Shown here: positions 28,022 through 39,764 of the stretch, piece by piece | How the letters are laid out: every line of letters starts with the position of its first letter | Numbering within the stretch: position 1 is the first letter of the stretch | Origin: Acinetobacter celticus | GTDB lineage: Bacteria; Pseudomonadota; Gammaproteobacteria; Pseudomonadales; Moraxellaceae | Assembly: GCF_001707755.1 (NCBI RefSeq) | Contig: NZ_MBDL01000014.1 | Span: forward strand, 1-64,000 | DNA: 64,000 bases | Reading direction: 5' to 3' | Made by a program: the position numbers and the translations under genes | The notes under the pieces: generated by a model | The model's database searches: none | The model's input: only the letters and a program-made list of their open reading frames with translations | What the model was told of the DNA's origin: nothing

Positions 28022-28588
28022 ATGAAAATGAAAAAAATCTGCTACCTTGGTCTTTTCGCCTTAAGTAGCTGTTTCGGCTTAAATACACTAGTACATGCTG
28101 AAAACTCACTTTTTTCTGCATCAGCACAGAAACAATGGGTGGGTAAGAAAGCACCTGCATTCAAACTACAAGACCAAAATGCCAAATGGCATGAATTAAA
28201 ACAATATCAAGGCAAATGGGTGGTGTTATATTTTTACCCGAAAGACAATTCACCTGGTTGTACGCAAGAAGCCAATCAATTTAAATCACTGTATCCGCAA
28301 TTTACTCAAAACAATGCCGTGGTATTGGGCGTGAGTCTAGATGACGTTGCCTCACATCAAAAATTTTCAGAAAAACTCGGCTTACCTTTTCCAATTTTAG
28401 CGGACAACAACCATAAACTGGCCGATCAATTTGGCATTACCCGTAATTTAGGCATTGTAAAAATTGCCAAGCGCGAAACATTTTTGATAGACCCACAAGG
28501 CAATATTATTTATCACTACAGCAGTGTCGATACGCAAACCCATGCCAATCAAGTCCTCACTGATATTCAAAAGTTTTCTAAAAAGTAG
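28022..28588 (+). CDS. Exported peroxiredoxin (Bcp/AhpC-TSA type)
   Basis: The 188-residue thiol peroxidase carries a signal peptide (MKMKKICYLGLFALSSCFGL, cleavage probably after LVHA). The mature protein has the PrxQ/Bcp fold: FYPKDNSPGCTQEANQF with peroxidatic Cys80, and GVSLDDVASHQKF. The usual TPGC is SPGC, and the resolving Cys five residues later in Bcp is missing, so this would act as a one-Cys enzyme needing an outside thiol. It probably protects the periplasm from peroxides. Confidence 0.87.
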   Translation: MKMKKICYLGLFALSSCFGLNTLVHAENSLFSASAQKQWVGKKAPAFKLQDQNAKWHELKQYQGKWVVLYFYPKDNSPGCTQEANQFKSLYPQFTQNNAVVLGVSLDDVASHQKFSEKLGLPFPILADNNHKLADQFGITRNLGIVKIAKRETFLIDPQGNIIYHYSSVDTQTHANQVLTDIQKFSKK

Positions 28589-28633
28589 AAAGGCATGTGC
28601 CTTCAAACCTTATTCATTAAAAGCGGAATCAAA

Positions 28634-28669
28634 TAAAAAAGCCTTTGAGCATGCATCTCAAAGGCTTTT
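28634..28669. terminator. Bidirectional terminator between the peroxiredoxin and ferritin genes
   Basis: The stem AAAAGCCTTTGAG / CTCAAAGGCTTTT with a short loop lies between convergent genes. Confidence 0.9.
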
Positions 28670-28729
28670 CATCATTCACAGCATTTCTTTTTCAGCGCCT
28701 TCCTAAGAAGAAGACATTAAGGTCGAAAC

Positions 28730-29194
28730 TTACATCTGAGATTGAATATAATTTTGTAAACCAATCAATTGAATTAAACGTAATTGTTTTTCCAACCAAT
28801 AGGTATGATCTTCTTCGGTGTCATTCATTTGCTGACGTAACATATCACGTGTCACGTAGTCACCTTTTTCTTCACACAGCTTCACGCCTTTTGCCAATTT
28901 TTCACGCACATGATATTCAAGGGCTAAATCGGCTTTTAAACAAGTCACCACATCTGAACCTGTTTCAATATCATCGCGGTTCATATTCGGCGTGCCTTCA
29001 AGAAACAATACACGGCGAATTAAAGCATCGGCATGGGACGCTTCTTCTTGCATTTCATGGTCAATACGTTCAAATATTTTACTTAAACCCCAATCTTCAT
29101 ACATACGAGAATGGATTAAATATTGATCACGAGCAGCCAGTTCACCACCGATCAACATATTTAGATAATCTACAACTTCTGGATTGCCACGCAT
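28730..29194 (-). CDS. Bacterioferritin-like iron-storage protein, haem-ligand-less (FtnA type)
   Basis: The 154-residue four-helix protein is of the bacterioferritin family: [21 protein letters not shown] and [18 protein letters not shown]. The ferroxidase residues Glu18, Glu51, His54, Glu93, Glu127 and His130 are present. Position 52, the haem-ligating Met of E. coli Bfr, is Ala ([11 protein letters not shown]). Pseudomonas FtnA (once called BfrA) shows the same change and closely similar motifs. It therefore probably stores iron without binding haem, possibly paired with a haem-binding subunit elsewhere. Confidence 0.9.
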   Translation of the reverse strand: MRGNPEVVDYLNMLIGGELAARDQYLIHSRMYEDWGLSKIFERIDHEMQEEASHADALIRRVLFLEGTPNMNRDDIETGSDVVTCLKADLALEYHVREKLAKGVKLCEEKGDYVTRDMLRQQMNDTEEDHTYWLEKQLRLIQLIGLQNYIQSQM

Positions 29195-29597
29195 TTTCTT
29201 TACTCCATACCCTTTTCAACATTATGGACAAATTTATTGGGTATTGCAAAGTTTAAATTTTGTAAGTTTATGATTTTTATAAAATTAAATGATAAACATA
29301 CGCATTTGCAGTTCAATTCAGGGTATTTTTTACATAAAAAATAAGCCTTTGCAAAATTCTAAGTCACTTTTCCTTCTCATTGAATCACATAATCATAAAT
29401 CTTATTTTTTGTAACAATTCACAATGCCTCTGATTTATTCATGTTCTCGAATATTATCCCCCTTCATGCAGACACAATAAAAAATTCTTTTACCTAGACA
29501 GACTCTTTCTACACGCGCAATAGAAAATTTAGCCAAAGACAAGTCTGAGCTTTCACATTAAGATAAATTAAATTCAAGAACGACAATGGTTTAAGAC
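29195..29597. other. Divergent intergenic region, AT-rich
   Basis: This 403-bp region separates the ferritin gene from the reductase gene and must hold both promoters. I see many AT-rich stretches but no confident Fur box, tRNA, terminator or open frame. Confidence 0.5.
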
Positions 29598-30665
29598 ATG
29601 ACAATGACATCTACCCACGGCCCAATTTTAGTTACTGGTGCAACGGGCTATATTGCCAGTTGGGTCATTAAAAATTTACTCGAGCAAGGTCATACGGTGC
29701 ATGCGACTGTCCGAAATTTGAATAAAAAAAATAGTTTTGCACACTTAGAAAAAATTGCGAGTGAAAGTGCAGGATCGTTACAGCTTTTCCAAGCCAATTT
29801 ACTGGAACCACATTCCTTTGACCAAGCCATGCAAGGTTGTGAAATTGTCTTGCATATGGCTTCGCCTTTTGTAGTCACCAACTATAAAGATGCCATTAAA
29901 GACATTATTGAACCTGCAATTTTAGGCACAGAAAATGTCCTCAACAGTGTCAACAACACTGAATCTGTAAAGCGCGTGGTGGTCACGTCAAGTATTGCCT
30001 CGACTTATGGCGATGCGATTGATATTAAACAAACAGCCCATAATGAATTTGATGAGTCGCACTGGAATACCACCAGTTCAGAAACCCATCAGCCATATCC
30101 TTATTCAAAAGTGATGGCAGAACGCAAAGCTTGGGACATGCAAAAAGCCCAAACGCGCTGGGATTTGGTTTGTATTAACCCTGCCTTGGTACTTGGCCCA
30201 TCGCTTACGCCAAACACACAATCTGGCAGTGTTGAAGTGCTACAACAATTTGCCAATGGCATGACACTGGCCGGTGTTCCGCCTATGTGGAATGGTATTG
30301 TCGATGTACGTGATGTGGCAGATGCTCACCTGCAAGCGGCCTTTAACCCAAAAGCCGAAGGTCGTTATATTATTAGTGGTGGCACCTTAAGTTTATTGGA
30401 AATGGGCAAAATTCTGCGTCAAAACTTTGGCAATAAATTTCCATTTCCACGCAACCAACTACCGAAAGCCACCTTCAAACTATTTGGCCCATTTGTCGGT
30501 TTCTCTAAATCATTTGTAGAACTGAATATGGGCTATCCGATTTATTTTAATGCGACTAAAAGTCAGCAAGAACTGAGCATACATTATCGTAATATTGAAA
30601 ATAGCTTAGTCGAACATTTTCAACAATTGCTCGACGATGGTGTAGTAAAAAAATATATTCCTTAA
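29598..30665 (+). CDS. NAD(P)-dependent epimerase/dehydratase family reductase
   Basis: The 355-residue extended short-chain dehydrogenase resembles dihydroflavonol-4-reductase/aldehyde reductases. It has GPILVTGATGYIASWVIKNL for cofactor binding, HMASPF, VVTSSIASTYGD and YPYSKVMAERKAWD with the catalytic Tyr-x3-Lys. A C-terminal region of about 120 residues would bind substrate. Homologues reduce carbonyl compounds such as aldehydes; the natural substrate is unknown. It stands alone and ends at a strong terminator. Confidence 0.82.
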   Translation: MTMTSTHGPILVTGATGYIASWVIKNLLEQGHTVHATVRNLNKKNSFAHLEKIASESAGSLQLFQANLLEPHSFDQAMQGCEIVLHMASPFVVTNYKDAIKDIIEPAILGTENVLNSVNNTESVKRVVVTSSIASTYGDAIDIKQTAHNEFDESHWNTTSSETHQPYPYSKVMAERKAWDMQKAQTRWDLVCINPALVLGPSLTPNTQSGSVEVLQQFANGMTLAGVPPMWNGIVDVRDVADAHLQAAFNPKAEGRYIISGGTLSLLEMGKILRQNFGNKFPFPRNQLPKATFKLFGPFVGFSKSFVELNMGYPIYFNATKSQQELSIHYRNIENSLVEHFQQLLDDGVVKKYIP

Positions 30666-30670
30666 GCGCA

Positions 30671-30711
30671 ATAAAAAAGCCCCGCGTTTGATCAAACACG
30701 GGGCTTTTTTA
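30671..30711. terminator. Bidirectional terminator between the reductase and ligA
   Basis: The stem AAAAAAGCCCCG.GTTTGAT / ATCAAAC.CGGGGCTTTTTT is long and GC-rich and lies between convergent genes. Confidence 0.92.
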
Positions 30712-30721
30712 AGTGTAAAAA

Positions 30722-32800
<2,079 letters not shown>

Positions 32801-32837
32801 TCAACTATTATAAAAATCTGCTGAAGCAGTTACAACC

Positions 32838-33845
32838 CTAAGCTTCTGCGGCAGCTTGACCTGGACGATAATCAATCGCCTGATGACGCCAATGTTCACG
32901 TAGTTGCTGAGTAAATTCCTGATTATTTTGATCGTATACAGTACCTTCAATTTCACGTGCAATTAAACGTGAAATACTGTCCATGGTATCAAATGCAATT
33001 TGCACATCGCTATGAGGTAAAGCCAAGAAAAAGGCCAAACCTTTCACTTGTTCAGTTGACAAGGTTTCAAGGTCAAAACCTGCTGCAGCGCCGTCATTGC
33101 TAATTTGTAAAACAGAAAACAATAATTTACCGTCTTCACTATAACGATGAAAACACGCCATTTCGCCGAAGCGCAGACCATATTTAAGCAATACTTTTAA
33201 GGCTTTTTCACCCGAAAGTGCACGGCTATCTGCGTATAAATTTAAGGCCACATAGGTTTCAGCTGTCGCTAAAGCACTTTCATCATCAACCAGTTTTTGT
33301 TCATGAAGATGTGCATCTAAAATATTGCTTTCATCTTCAAACTCAGTAATTTCAGCTTTTTCAATTTGATTCAAACTCAGTTCTTGAACAACTTTTTCTT
33401 CTGTATTTTTTGAAGCTTTTACTACAGGCTCACCAATATCAGTTGTACTCTGTTCAGGTACAACCACATTTTGTTCAGTTGTCGATGCAGCCTGAAGATT
33501 TTCTGCATCTTTCTCAGCAGATGTGTCTGCGACTTGATTCGAAACTGCATCAGTCATTACTGGCGCTTCATTCACTTCAGATGTTGTGGCTTTAAGCGCA
33601 ACATCATCTTCAACTGAAATATTTTCCCCTAAGGTCGGTTCAACGCGCGTCTGCTCAGACGAATCTTGTGCATTCAACTGATTACGGACATGGCGCGGAA
33701 TAACCGGTTGCAGACTGTCAGGGTCTATATGCAGGTCTGCCTCCAGTGAAGGCGTTGCATCTGCCGGTTTTTTAAAAAATAGTCTTATGCCCAATAGCAT
33801 AATGATGACTGCAACAACAATCCCAACGATTGTAGTGATTTCCAT
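32838..33845 (-). CDS. zipA: Cell division protein ZipA
   Basis: The 335-residue protein has an N-terminal membrane anchor (MEITTIVGIVVAVIIMLLGI), a long acidic, charged linker of about 175 residues and a C-terminal FtsZ-binding domain (YVALNLYADSRALSGEKALK, FEMACFHR-like GEMACFHRYSEDGKLLFS). ZipA tethers FtsZ to the membrane at the division site. The ATG at 33845 lies one base after the smc stop. Order smc-zipA-ligA is conserved in many gammaproteobacteria. Confidence 0.92.
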   Translation of the reverse strand: MEITTIVGIVVAVIIMLLGIRLFFKKPADATPSLEADLHIDPDSLQPVIPRHVRNQLNAQDSSEQTRVEPTLGENISVEDDVALKATTSEVNEAPVMTDAVSNQVADTSAEKDAENLQAASTTEQNVVVPEQSTTDIGEPVVKASKNTEEKVVQELSLNQIEKAEITEFEDESNILDAHLHEQKLVDDESALATAETYVALNLYADSRALSGEKALKVLLKYGLRFGEMACFHRYSEDGKLLFSVLQISNDGAAAGFDLETLSTEQVKGLAFFLALPHSDVQIAFDTMDSISRLIAREIEGTVYDQNNQEFTQQLREHWRHQAIDYRPGQAAAEA

Positions 33846-33846
33846 G

Positions 33847-36800
33847 TTATGACTCCGCAACTAAACCGTATTCTTTTGCCTGTTCTAAATTCACAGTCAC
33901 TAATTTTGAAGTTCCCGGTTCTGGCATGGTCACACCCAGTAGGTCTGTTGCCATGGTCATCGCCAGTTTATTATGTGTAATGTAAATGAATTGAACCTGT
34001 TCAGACAGCTCTTTTACCAAATTACAAAATCTTCCTACATTTGCATCGTCTAAAGGTGCATCGACTTCATCCAATACACAAAATGGTGCAGGGTTTAATC
34101 TAAAAATTGCAAAGACCAATGCCAATGCGGTCAGCGCTTTTTCACCACCAGACAGCAACGCCAAAGAACTATTACGTTTACCCGGTGGTCTTGCCATCAG
34201 TTTTACACCCGATTGCCAACCATCTTCAAGGCTTAAACTCGCTTCCCCACCATTAAATACTTTAGGAAACAGTTCTTGCAGTTCAGTATTGACCTGATCA
34301 AAGGTACTCATAAACAGTTTACGGGTTTCCTGATCAATACTTTTCATTGCCGATTGTAGCTGATCGACTGTTTTTTCAAGGTCTTGCATTTGATGACTGA
34401 GTTCTTCATAGCGTTTTGATACATCTTCATACTCTTCAGATGCCACCAAATTGACCGCACCTAGTTTATCAAACTGTTGCTGTGCTTTTTCTAACTGTTG
34501 CTGATGCGATGCAATATCAATACGCAAGCCCTGCAACATCTCACAGTTCATTTCTTTCAGCTGATCACTATAGTGCTGTAAGTCTGACTTGGCTGCTTGC
34601 CAAGCCAAGCGTTTTTCTTCTAACGCTGTACGCAGTTTTTCATCCTGTTGCTGATGACTTTGGCGCTGTTCTGTTAATGTTTTTTGCTTGCTCTGAACAC
34701 TATTTAATTCCAGTTGCCACTCTGTCCACTTTTTCTGCAATTTTTCAGTCGTTTCTGACTGCTCTGCATGTTGCGACTGCAAACTGGGTAATTCTAACTG
34801 AACAGGGTCAATATATTTTTTCGCCTGATCCATTTGCCCAACAATTTGTTGCTGTTGCGCTTTTAAGAAAATACCGTCTTTTTCTAACAATTCAATTTGT
34901 TGCTGTGCTTGTAAAGCCTGACGACGGGTAATTTCGAGCTCTTGTTGCGCACGTTGTATTTGTTGCTGCGAATCATCCAACTGCCCTGTCAATTCTTCGA
35001 CTTGAAATTGTAAGGTTTTATAATTTGGTAAGGCTTGCTCTAGCTTCATAGTCAACGCATGCAGATCAATTTCTAAATCATCTTTCTGCATAGCATCTTC
35101 TTCAAGCTGTGCATCTACCTGCATCAACTGGTCATTTAACTGCTGTTTTTGCACAGCAAAGGCCTGCGTAGCACTTTGTACTTTGGCAATACTGACATCG
35201 GCTTGTTGCAAATCTTTCTGAAGGTTTTTAAGTACATCCAATGTTGCTTGTACAGTCGCCTGCAAGGTTTGAACTTGCCCTTGCAATTCAGGCAAAATAC
35301 TTTCGGCTTGTGCCAACAACGTTTGCTTTTCTCGCAATAAGGGTTCTATTTCATCTAAACGTATGCGATGACTGAGTGCGCCCTGACCTGCTTGACTGTC
35401 TTCGTCATAGTCCAGAGCAATGACCCAATCTGCGCCAACATGGTAGCCATCTAAGGTTAAAATAGACTGGCCCACTTGCATCTGCGTTTGATGTTGCAAA
35501 GCTTCATTTAAACTGGTCGCAACAGCAGTTTGATACCAAAGCGAATATGCAGGTGTAAGCACCCAATCTGCCAAACAAACCAAGCCCTGAAGTGCAATGG
35601 TCGGTATGGATTGATTGTTTTTAAGCTGTCGCGCCACGCCCTCTTGAAAATGTGTTGCCTCATCCAATACTTGTGCACTCAGCCATTTCGCCAAAAACTT
35701 TTCAATCAGTGATGCATGGACTTTGCCTTGCGCTGACAATTGCAGCACTTGCATCAAACGTACTGAATTGTCTTGCGATTTTGGACTAACTTTAATCAAC
35801 AATTGATTTAAGTTTTTCTGTTCAGATTGCAGAATGTGTATTTCTGCTTTCAGCGCTTGAATCGCTGTTTTTTGCTGTGCATGTTGCTCGGTCAATTGAT
35901 CTTGTTGCTGTTTCAATGCAACAACGGTCTGCTCTTTTTCAACAATTTGACTGCTCAATTGCTGTTTTTGTTGCTCAAACTGTTCCAGTTCATCCAATTG
36001 TGCATGATTTTGAATTTGTGAGGACTGCTGCTTGATGGTGTCTTTTTGCAGTTCTAAACGACTGATGTTTTTACTCAGTTGCTCACTGTGTGCCAACATC
36101 TGCATTTTTTGCTGTTGCTGTTTTTCAACTTGCGTTTTGACTTGTTCAAACTGTTGCAAAACACTGGACTGTTGTGCTTTTAAATGGGTAAAGCTTTGGC
36201 TGAATTCCTGACTTTGGCTTTCTTGGTGTTTCAGCTGATGGTTCTGCTCATCCTGCTGGTTTTGTAGAGTTTCCAACTGGAGTTCAATTAACTGTAACCG
36301 CTCTTTGGTGTGTGCTTTCTGTTGTTGTAACTGCACCAAACTTTCAGAATTTTGCGTAAATAATGACTGTTTCTGTTCTAGCGTCATTTTGAGTTCTGAC
36401 AGTTTCTTTTCTGCTAACTGCCATTCATTTTGCAAGGGCGTAGACTGTTGAATCAAGCGTTGAAACAACTCACTGGTCGACGTTAAATCATGTTCCACCG
36501 TATTTAACTCTGAACGAACCAATTTAAAGGTTTCGCTCAAGGCATTCATTTGTAGCGTATATTCTTGTTGTAAACGGCTACTTTGCTCACATTGAAAAGA
36601 CAAAACTTCGACTTTAATGGTTCTAATTTGCGTTTCGAGAGTTTTATATTGCACCGCAGTTTCAGATTGACGCTTTAAGGTTTTTAACTGAGATTTAAGC
36701 TCAGACGCAATATCTTCTAAACGCGATAAATTTTGTGTGGTGTGTTCCAAATGTAAATTAGTTTCACGACGACGCGCCTGATAACGCGAAACTCCTGCCG

Positions 36801-37299
36801 CTTCTTCAATAAACACCCGCATTTCTTCGGGCTTGGCATCGACCAAACGGTTAATCATGCCTTGTTCAATAATTGAATACGAACGCGGGCCTAAACCTGT
36901 GCCTAAGAAAATATCGGTAATATCACGACGACGACATTTGGTGCCATTTAAAAAATATTCAGATTTACCATCTCGGTTGACCTGACGACGCACTGCCAAT
37001 TCGCTATAGGCATTATATGCACCACCCAATTTACCGTAGGTATTATCAAAACGCAGTTCTACACTGGCCATGCCTACAGGTTTACGCTTTGCCGTTCCTG
37101 TAAAAATAACATCCTGCATACTCCCACCACGCAATTGGCGTGCGCTAGATTCGCCCATCACCCAACGAATAGCATCAATGACATTGGATTTACCACAACC
37201 ATTGGGGCCAACCACAGCAGTTCGGTTTTTTTTAAATTGTAAAGTCGTACTGTCGGCAAAAGATTTAAAGCCAGAAAGTTTTAAGCTACTTAAACGCAT
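33847..37299 (-). CDS. smc: Chromosome segregation protein SMC
   Basis: The 1150-residue ATPase is the core of SMC-ScpAB condensin. The Walker A motif is GPNGCGKSN (residues 31-39) after the KLSGFKSFAD start. Long Gln-rich coiled coils (about 170-500 and 660-1000) flank a hinge. The C-terminal head has the signature LALLSGGEKALTALALVFAIFR and Walker B CVLDEVDAPLDDAN. The partners scpA-scpB are at 20248. It starts 10 bp after the gntR stop and may be co-transcribed with it. Confidence 0.97.
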   Translation of the reverse strand: MRLSSLKLSGFKSFADSTTLQFKKNRTAVVGPNGCGKSNVIDAIRWVMGESSARQLRGGSMQDVIFTGTAKRKPVGMASVELRFDNTYGKLGGAYNAYSELAVRRQVNRDGKSEYFLNGTKCRRRDITDIFLGTGLGPRSYSIIEQGMINRLVDAKPEEMRVFIEEAAGVSRYQARRRETNLHLEHTTQNLSRLEDIASELKSQLKTLKRQSETAVQYKTLETQIRTIKVEVLSFQCEQSSRLQQEYTLQMNALSETFKLVRSELNTVEHDLTSTSELFQRLIQQSTPLQNEWQLAEKKLSELKMTLEQKQSLFTQNSESLVQLQQQKAHTKERLQLIELQLETLQNQQDEQNHQLKHQESQSQEFSQSFTHLKAQQSSVLQQFEQVKTQVEKQQQQKMQMLAHSEQLSKNISRLELQKDTIKQQSSQIQNHAQLDELEQFEQQKQQLSSQIVEKEQTVVALKQQQDQLTEQHAQQKTAIQALKAEIHILQSEQKNLNQLLIKVSPKSQDNSVRLMQVLQLSAQGKVHASLIEKFLAKWLSAQVLDEATHFQEGVARQLKNNQSIPTIALQGLVCLADWVLTPAYSLWYQTAVATSLNEALQHQTQMQVGQSILTLDGYHVGADWVIALDYDEDSQAGQGALSHRIRLDEIEPLLREKQTLLAQAESILPELQGQVQTLQATVQATLDVLKNLQKDLQQADVSIAKVQSATQAFAVQKQQLNDQLMQVDAQLEEDAMQKDDLEIDLHALTMKLEQALPNYKTLQFQVEELTGQLDDSQQQIQRAQQELEITRRQALQAQQQIELLEKDGIFLKAQQQQIVGQMDQAKKYIDPVQLELPSLQSQHAEQSETTEKLQKKWTEWQLELNSVQSKQKTLTEQRQSHQQQDEKLRTALEEKRLAWQAAKSDLQHYSDQLKEMNCEMLQGLRIDIASHQQQLEKAQQQFDKLGAVNLVASEEYEDVSKRYEELSHQMQDLEKTVDQLQSAMKSIDQETRKLFMSTFDQVNTELQELFPKVFNGGEASLSLEDGWQSGVKLMARPPGKRNSSLALLSGGEKALTALALVFAIFRLNPAPFCVLDEVDAPLDDANVGRFCNLVKELSEQVQFIYITHNKLAMTMATDLLGVTMPEPGTSKLVTVNLEQAKEYGLVAES

Positions 37300-37309
37300 A
37301 ATGTCCTAA

Positions 37310-38005
37310 TTAACGCCGTGAGCGTCTAGCCCATGCGAGTTCAATTTGTTTCATCCGTGTTAGCGATTCCAACACAAGGTTGCGCAAGTGTCGACAAAAA
37401 TCTTCCATAAATAAAGTGGCTTGTTGTGACTTTCTGATTAAAACTGCATCAGTTACCAACTTAAAAAGGTCAAATGATTCCTGTAACTCTCGACGTGAAA
37501 TATTCAAGGTTAAAAAATAGCTACGGCGCAGTGATGGAAGTAGCTCCTGATAATACCGCATCAAGTAAGGGTTCCCCACCATTTCATGCTGACGTGCCAT
37601 ACTTTGAAAGATGAAATCATAAAATTTTTCGGTATTGCCTTGACGGGTTTCTACATCTAATTGTTCTAATAAGAGCTGAATGCGTTCTGCTTCATGACTA
37701 CGCCACGTTTCTGCCATACGATGTACGATTTGCCCTAACAATAACGAAGCCATATCAAACAACGAACGCACTTGTAATGCCGACATTTCAGAAACAATAG
37801 CACCCCGTCTTGGAAAAATTTCAATCAGTTGCGTGCGTTCTAAAATTAATAATGCCTCACGTACAGAACCACGACTGACGTCTAACTCGGACGCAATGCG
37901 TAGTTCTTGAATACGTTCGCCTTCAACCAACTCACCACGAATAATTTGTTCGCTGATATGTTTGGCGATTTGTTCTGACAAACTGTCGGCTTCTGGATGT
38001 TGCAT
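37310..38005 (-). CDS. GntR family regulator, FCD (FadR) subfamily
   Basis: The 231-residue protein has an N-terminal winged helix (LSEQIAKHISEQIIRGELVEGERI, ELDVSRGSVREALLILE, RRGAIVSEM) and an all-helical FCD effector domain. Such proteins usually repress genes for organic acid or amino-acid use. Its own upstream region has two sites fitting TNGTNNNACNA, so autoregulation is likely. It lies directly upstream of smc, which is odd for a metabolic regulator. The effector is unknown. Confidence 0.88.
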   Translation of the reverse strand: MQHPEADSLSEQIAKHISEQIIRGELVEGERIQELRIASELDVSRGSVREALLILERTQLIEIFPRRGAIVSEMSALQVRSLFDMASLLLGQIVHRMAETWRSHEAERIQLLLEQLDVETRQGNTEKFYDFIFQSMARQHEMVGNPYLMRYYQELLPSLRRSYFLTLNISRRELQESFDLFKLVTDAVLIRKSQQATLFMEDFCRHLRNLVLESLTRMKQIELAWARRSRR

Positions 38006-38095
38006 ACTGTTCCCGTCTTGTTTTTATTGATGCAAAAATAGATTTCTCTGAATCTTTTTTTATTTAAACGGTTTTTAACAGATTTAAATATGACA

Positions 38096-38106
38096 TTGTC
38101 TAACAA
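38096..38106. promoter_or_regulatory. GntR/FadR-type operator 1
   Basis: TTGTCTAACAA fits the FCD-GntR consensus TNGTNNNACNA exactly, 91 bp upstream of the gntR start. Confidence 0.6.
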
Positions 38107-38126
38107 TCTTATGTCTAGAAAGCCAA

Positions 38127-38137
38127 TTGTCAGACAA
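38127..38137. promoter_or_regulatory. GntR/FadR-type operator 2
   Basis: TTGTCAGACAA fits the same consensus. Its centre is 31 bp (about three helical turns) from operator 1, which would allow two dimers on one face of the DNA. Confidence 0.6.
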
Positions 38138-38145
38138 TAAATGCA

Positions 38146-38961
38146 TTAAGCCAAGCCGAATTGACTCAGCCCCTGATAAATAAAATAACTGCCCACGACA
38201 GTAAGCAAACCCGAAAAACATTTTTTCAACATCACTGGTGACAGTAGATGTGCAACTTTTGCACCGAATTTGGCGGTAATAAAACTCATAATACTAATCC
38301 CCAAAAAAGCATAAACATGAATATAGCCAATGGTATTAGGCGCAGAAACATCGGCCTGTTGACCAAACCACATAAAGCCAAAAGCTCCTGAAATCGCAAT
38401 GGGTAAGCCACAAGCTGCTGAAGTTGCTACCGCTTTTTGCATGATCACCCCATGCTTATTCAAATAAGGGACTGTCAAACTTCCACCACCAATACCAAAA
38501 ATAGCAGAGGCAATACCAATACCACCGCCTGAGGCCAGTTGCATAGACCTTGAAGGTAAATGATGATTCGGGTTCACTGGAACGTTAGCTCCCCTAAACA
38601 TTTTAAATGCCACCCAAATGGCAAAAAAGCCAATTAATAATTGTAAGCCTTGTCCAGAAAGATAGTCTGCTATACCCGCACCCAAAAATGCCCCCAAAAC
38701 CAGACCCGGTGCTAAATTACGAAATACATTCCACAGCACTGCACCCTTTTTATGATGTGCGCTCACAGAACTGATTGAGGTGACAATAATGGTGGCCAAG
38801 GACGTACCCAGTGCCATATGCATAATAATGGATGGGTCATAATGCATTTGGGTAAAGACAATGTATAAAATTGGGACAATTATTAACCCACCACCTACCC
38901 CAAATAGGCCTGCAGTAAAACCAGCAATTGCGCCGATCATCAAATATATGATTAACTCCAT
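38146..38961 (-). CDS. TauE/SafE family anion permease
   Basis: The 271-residue membrane protein has about eight helices and two family repeats: GAIAGFTAGLFGVGGGLIIVP at the N-terminus and GIGIASAIFGIGGGSLTVPYL in the middle. TauE/SafE proteins export sulfite or organosulfonates or related anions; the exact substrate is open. The start at 38961 is chosen because GGAAG lies 7 nt before it. The divergent birA begins 29 bp away, so the two promoters must overlap the opposite genes or leaders. Confidence 0.83.
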   Translation of the reverse strand: MELIIYLMIGAIAGFTAGLFGVGGGLIIVPILYIVFTQMHYDPSIIMHMALGTSLATIIVTSISSVSAHHKKGAVLWNVFRNLAPGLVLGAFLGAGIADYLSGQGLQLLIGFFAIWVAFKMFRGANVPVNPNHHLPSRSMQLASGGGIGIASAIFGIGGGSLTVPYLNKHGVIMQKAVATSAACGLPIAISGAFGFMWFGQQADVSAPNTIGYIHVYAFLGISIMSFITAKFGAKVAHLLSPVMLKKCFSGLLTVVGSYFIYQGLSQFGLA

Positions 38962-38990
38962 CAACATTCTTCCACATTTCTCAGATTCAA

Positions 38991-39764
38991 ATGGATTTAG
39001 AGACACGATTGCTACAGCAGATCCTCAGTCAAGCCAATCAGCTTCCTGAAGTATTACTTTTAAAACCCGTTACGGCATCAACAAACGATGACGTACGTGA
39101 GATTGCGCTTAAAGGTGTACAACAAGTCCTTGTGACTAGCGTTCGACAAACTCAGGGACGTGGACAACGCCAGCGCCCGTGGGTTTCACCAGAAGGGAAT
39201 ATCTATTTAAGCACATTGCTGAATACGCGAACAACTATTGACGGTCGTTTAGCGTTGGAAATTGCGTTAAATATCCTACAAATGCCAAGCCTGCAACAGC
39301 TAGATTTACAAGTAAAATGGCCCAATGATTTGTATAGTACACAAGGAAAATGGGGGGGCATTTTAATTGAACCCTTGAATGCTCATCAGGTGGTCGTTGG
39401 GGTTGGACTTAATGTGTTGCCGTTGCCCAAAGAAGGAATGGATCAAGCCGTTACCTCACTGACCGAACTCGGCCTACATCACTTTGACCGTATTCAACTG
39501 ACTGCCGAATTGTACTTGGCTATTCAGCAAGCCGGAGAATGGTTTAATCATGACAGTTGTAATTTAGCGGCACGTTTCAATCATTATGCGGCCTTTAAAA
39601 ATGAAGCTGTTGAGCTTGAACACCATCAAGGTGTAAGCCAAGGCACTTTCTTAGGAATCCGTAATGATGGCTCTATTGAAATTTCGACTGCACAAGGTGT
39701 AGAAAATTTCTTTCAAGGTCGTTTACGTCGCGTAGCTCACCCCATCAAGAGCAGTAAGCCATGA
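38991..39764 (+). CDS. birA: Biotin-[acetyl-CoA-carboxylase] ligase, catalytic domain only
   Basis: The 257-residue enzyme activates biotin and attaches it to the biotin carrier protein. It has [21 protein letters not shown] (the biotinyl-AMP loop), KWPNDLY with the catalytic lysine and GGILIEP, followed by a C-terminal SH3-like domain. The N-terminal helix-turn-helix of E. coli BirA is absent, so it cannot be the biotin-operon repressor. It overlaps coaX by 4 bp. Confidence 0.93.
   Translation: MDLETRLLQQILSQANQLPEVLLLKPVTASTNDDVREIALKGVQQVLVTSVRQTQGRGQRQRPWVSPEGNIYLSTLLNTRTTIDGRLALEIALNILQMPSLQQLDLQVKWPNDLYSTQGKWGGILIEPLNAHQVVVGVGLNVLPLPKEGMDQAVTSLTELGLHHFDRIQLTAELYLAIQQAGEWFNHDSCNLAARFNHYAAFKNEAVELEHHQGVSQGTFLGIRNDGSIEISTAQGVENFFQGRLRRVAHPIKSSKP

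Noticed and set aside
29250..29310. Possible Fur box before the ferritin gene
   Set aside because: AT-rich GATAA-like stretches are present but none matches the 19-bp Fur palindrome well enough to separate from background.
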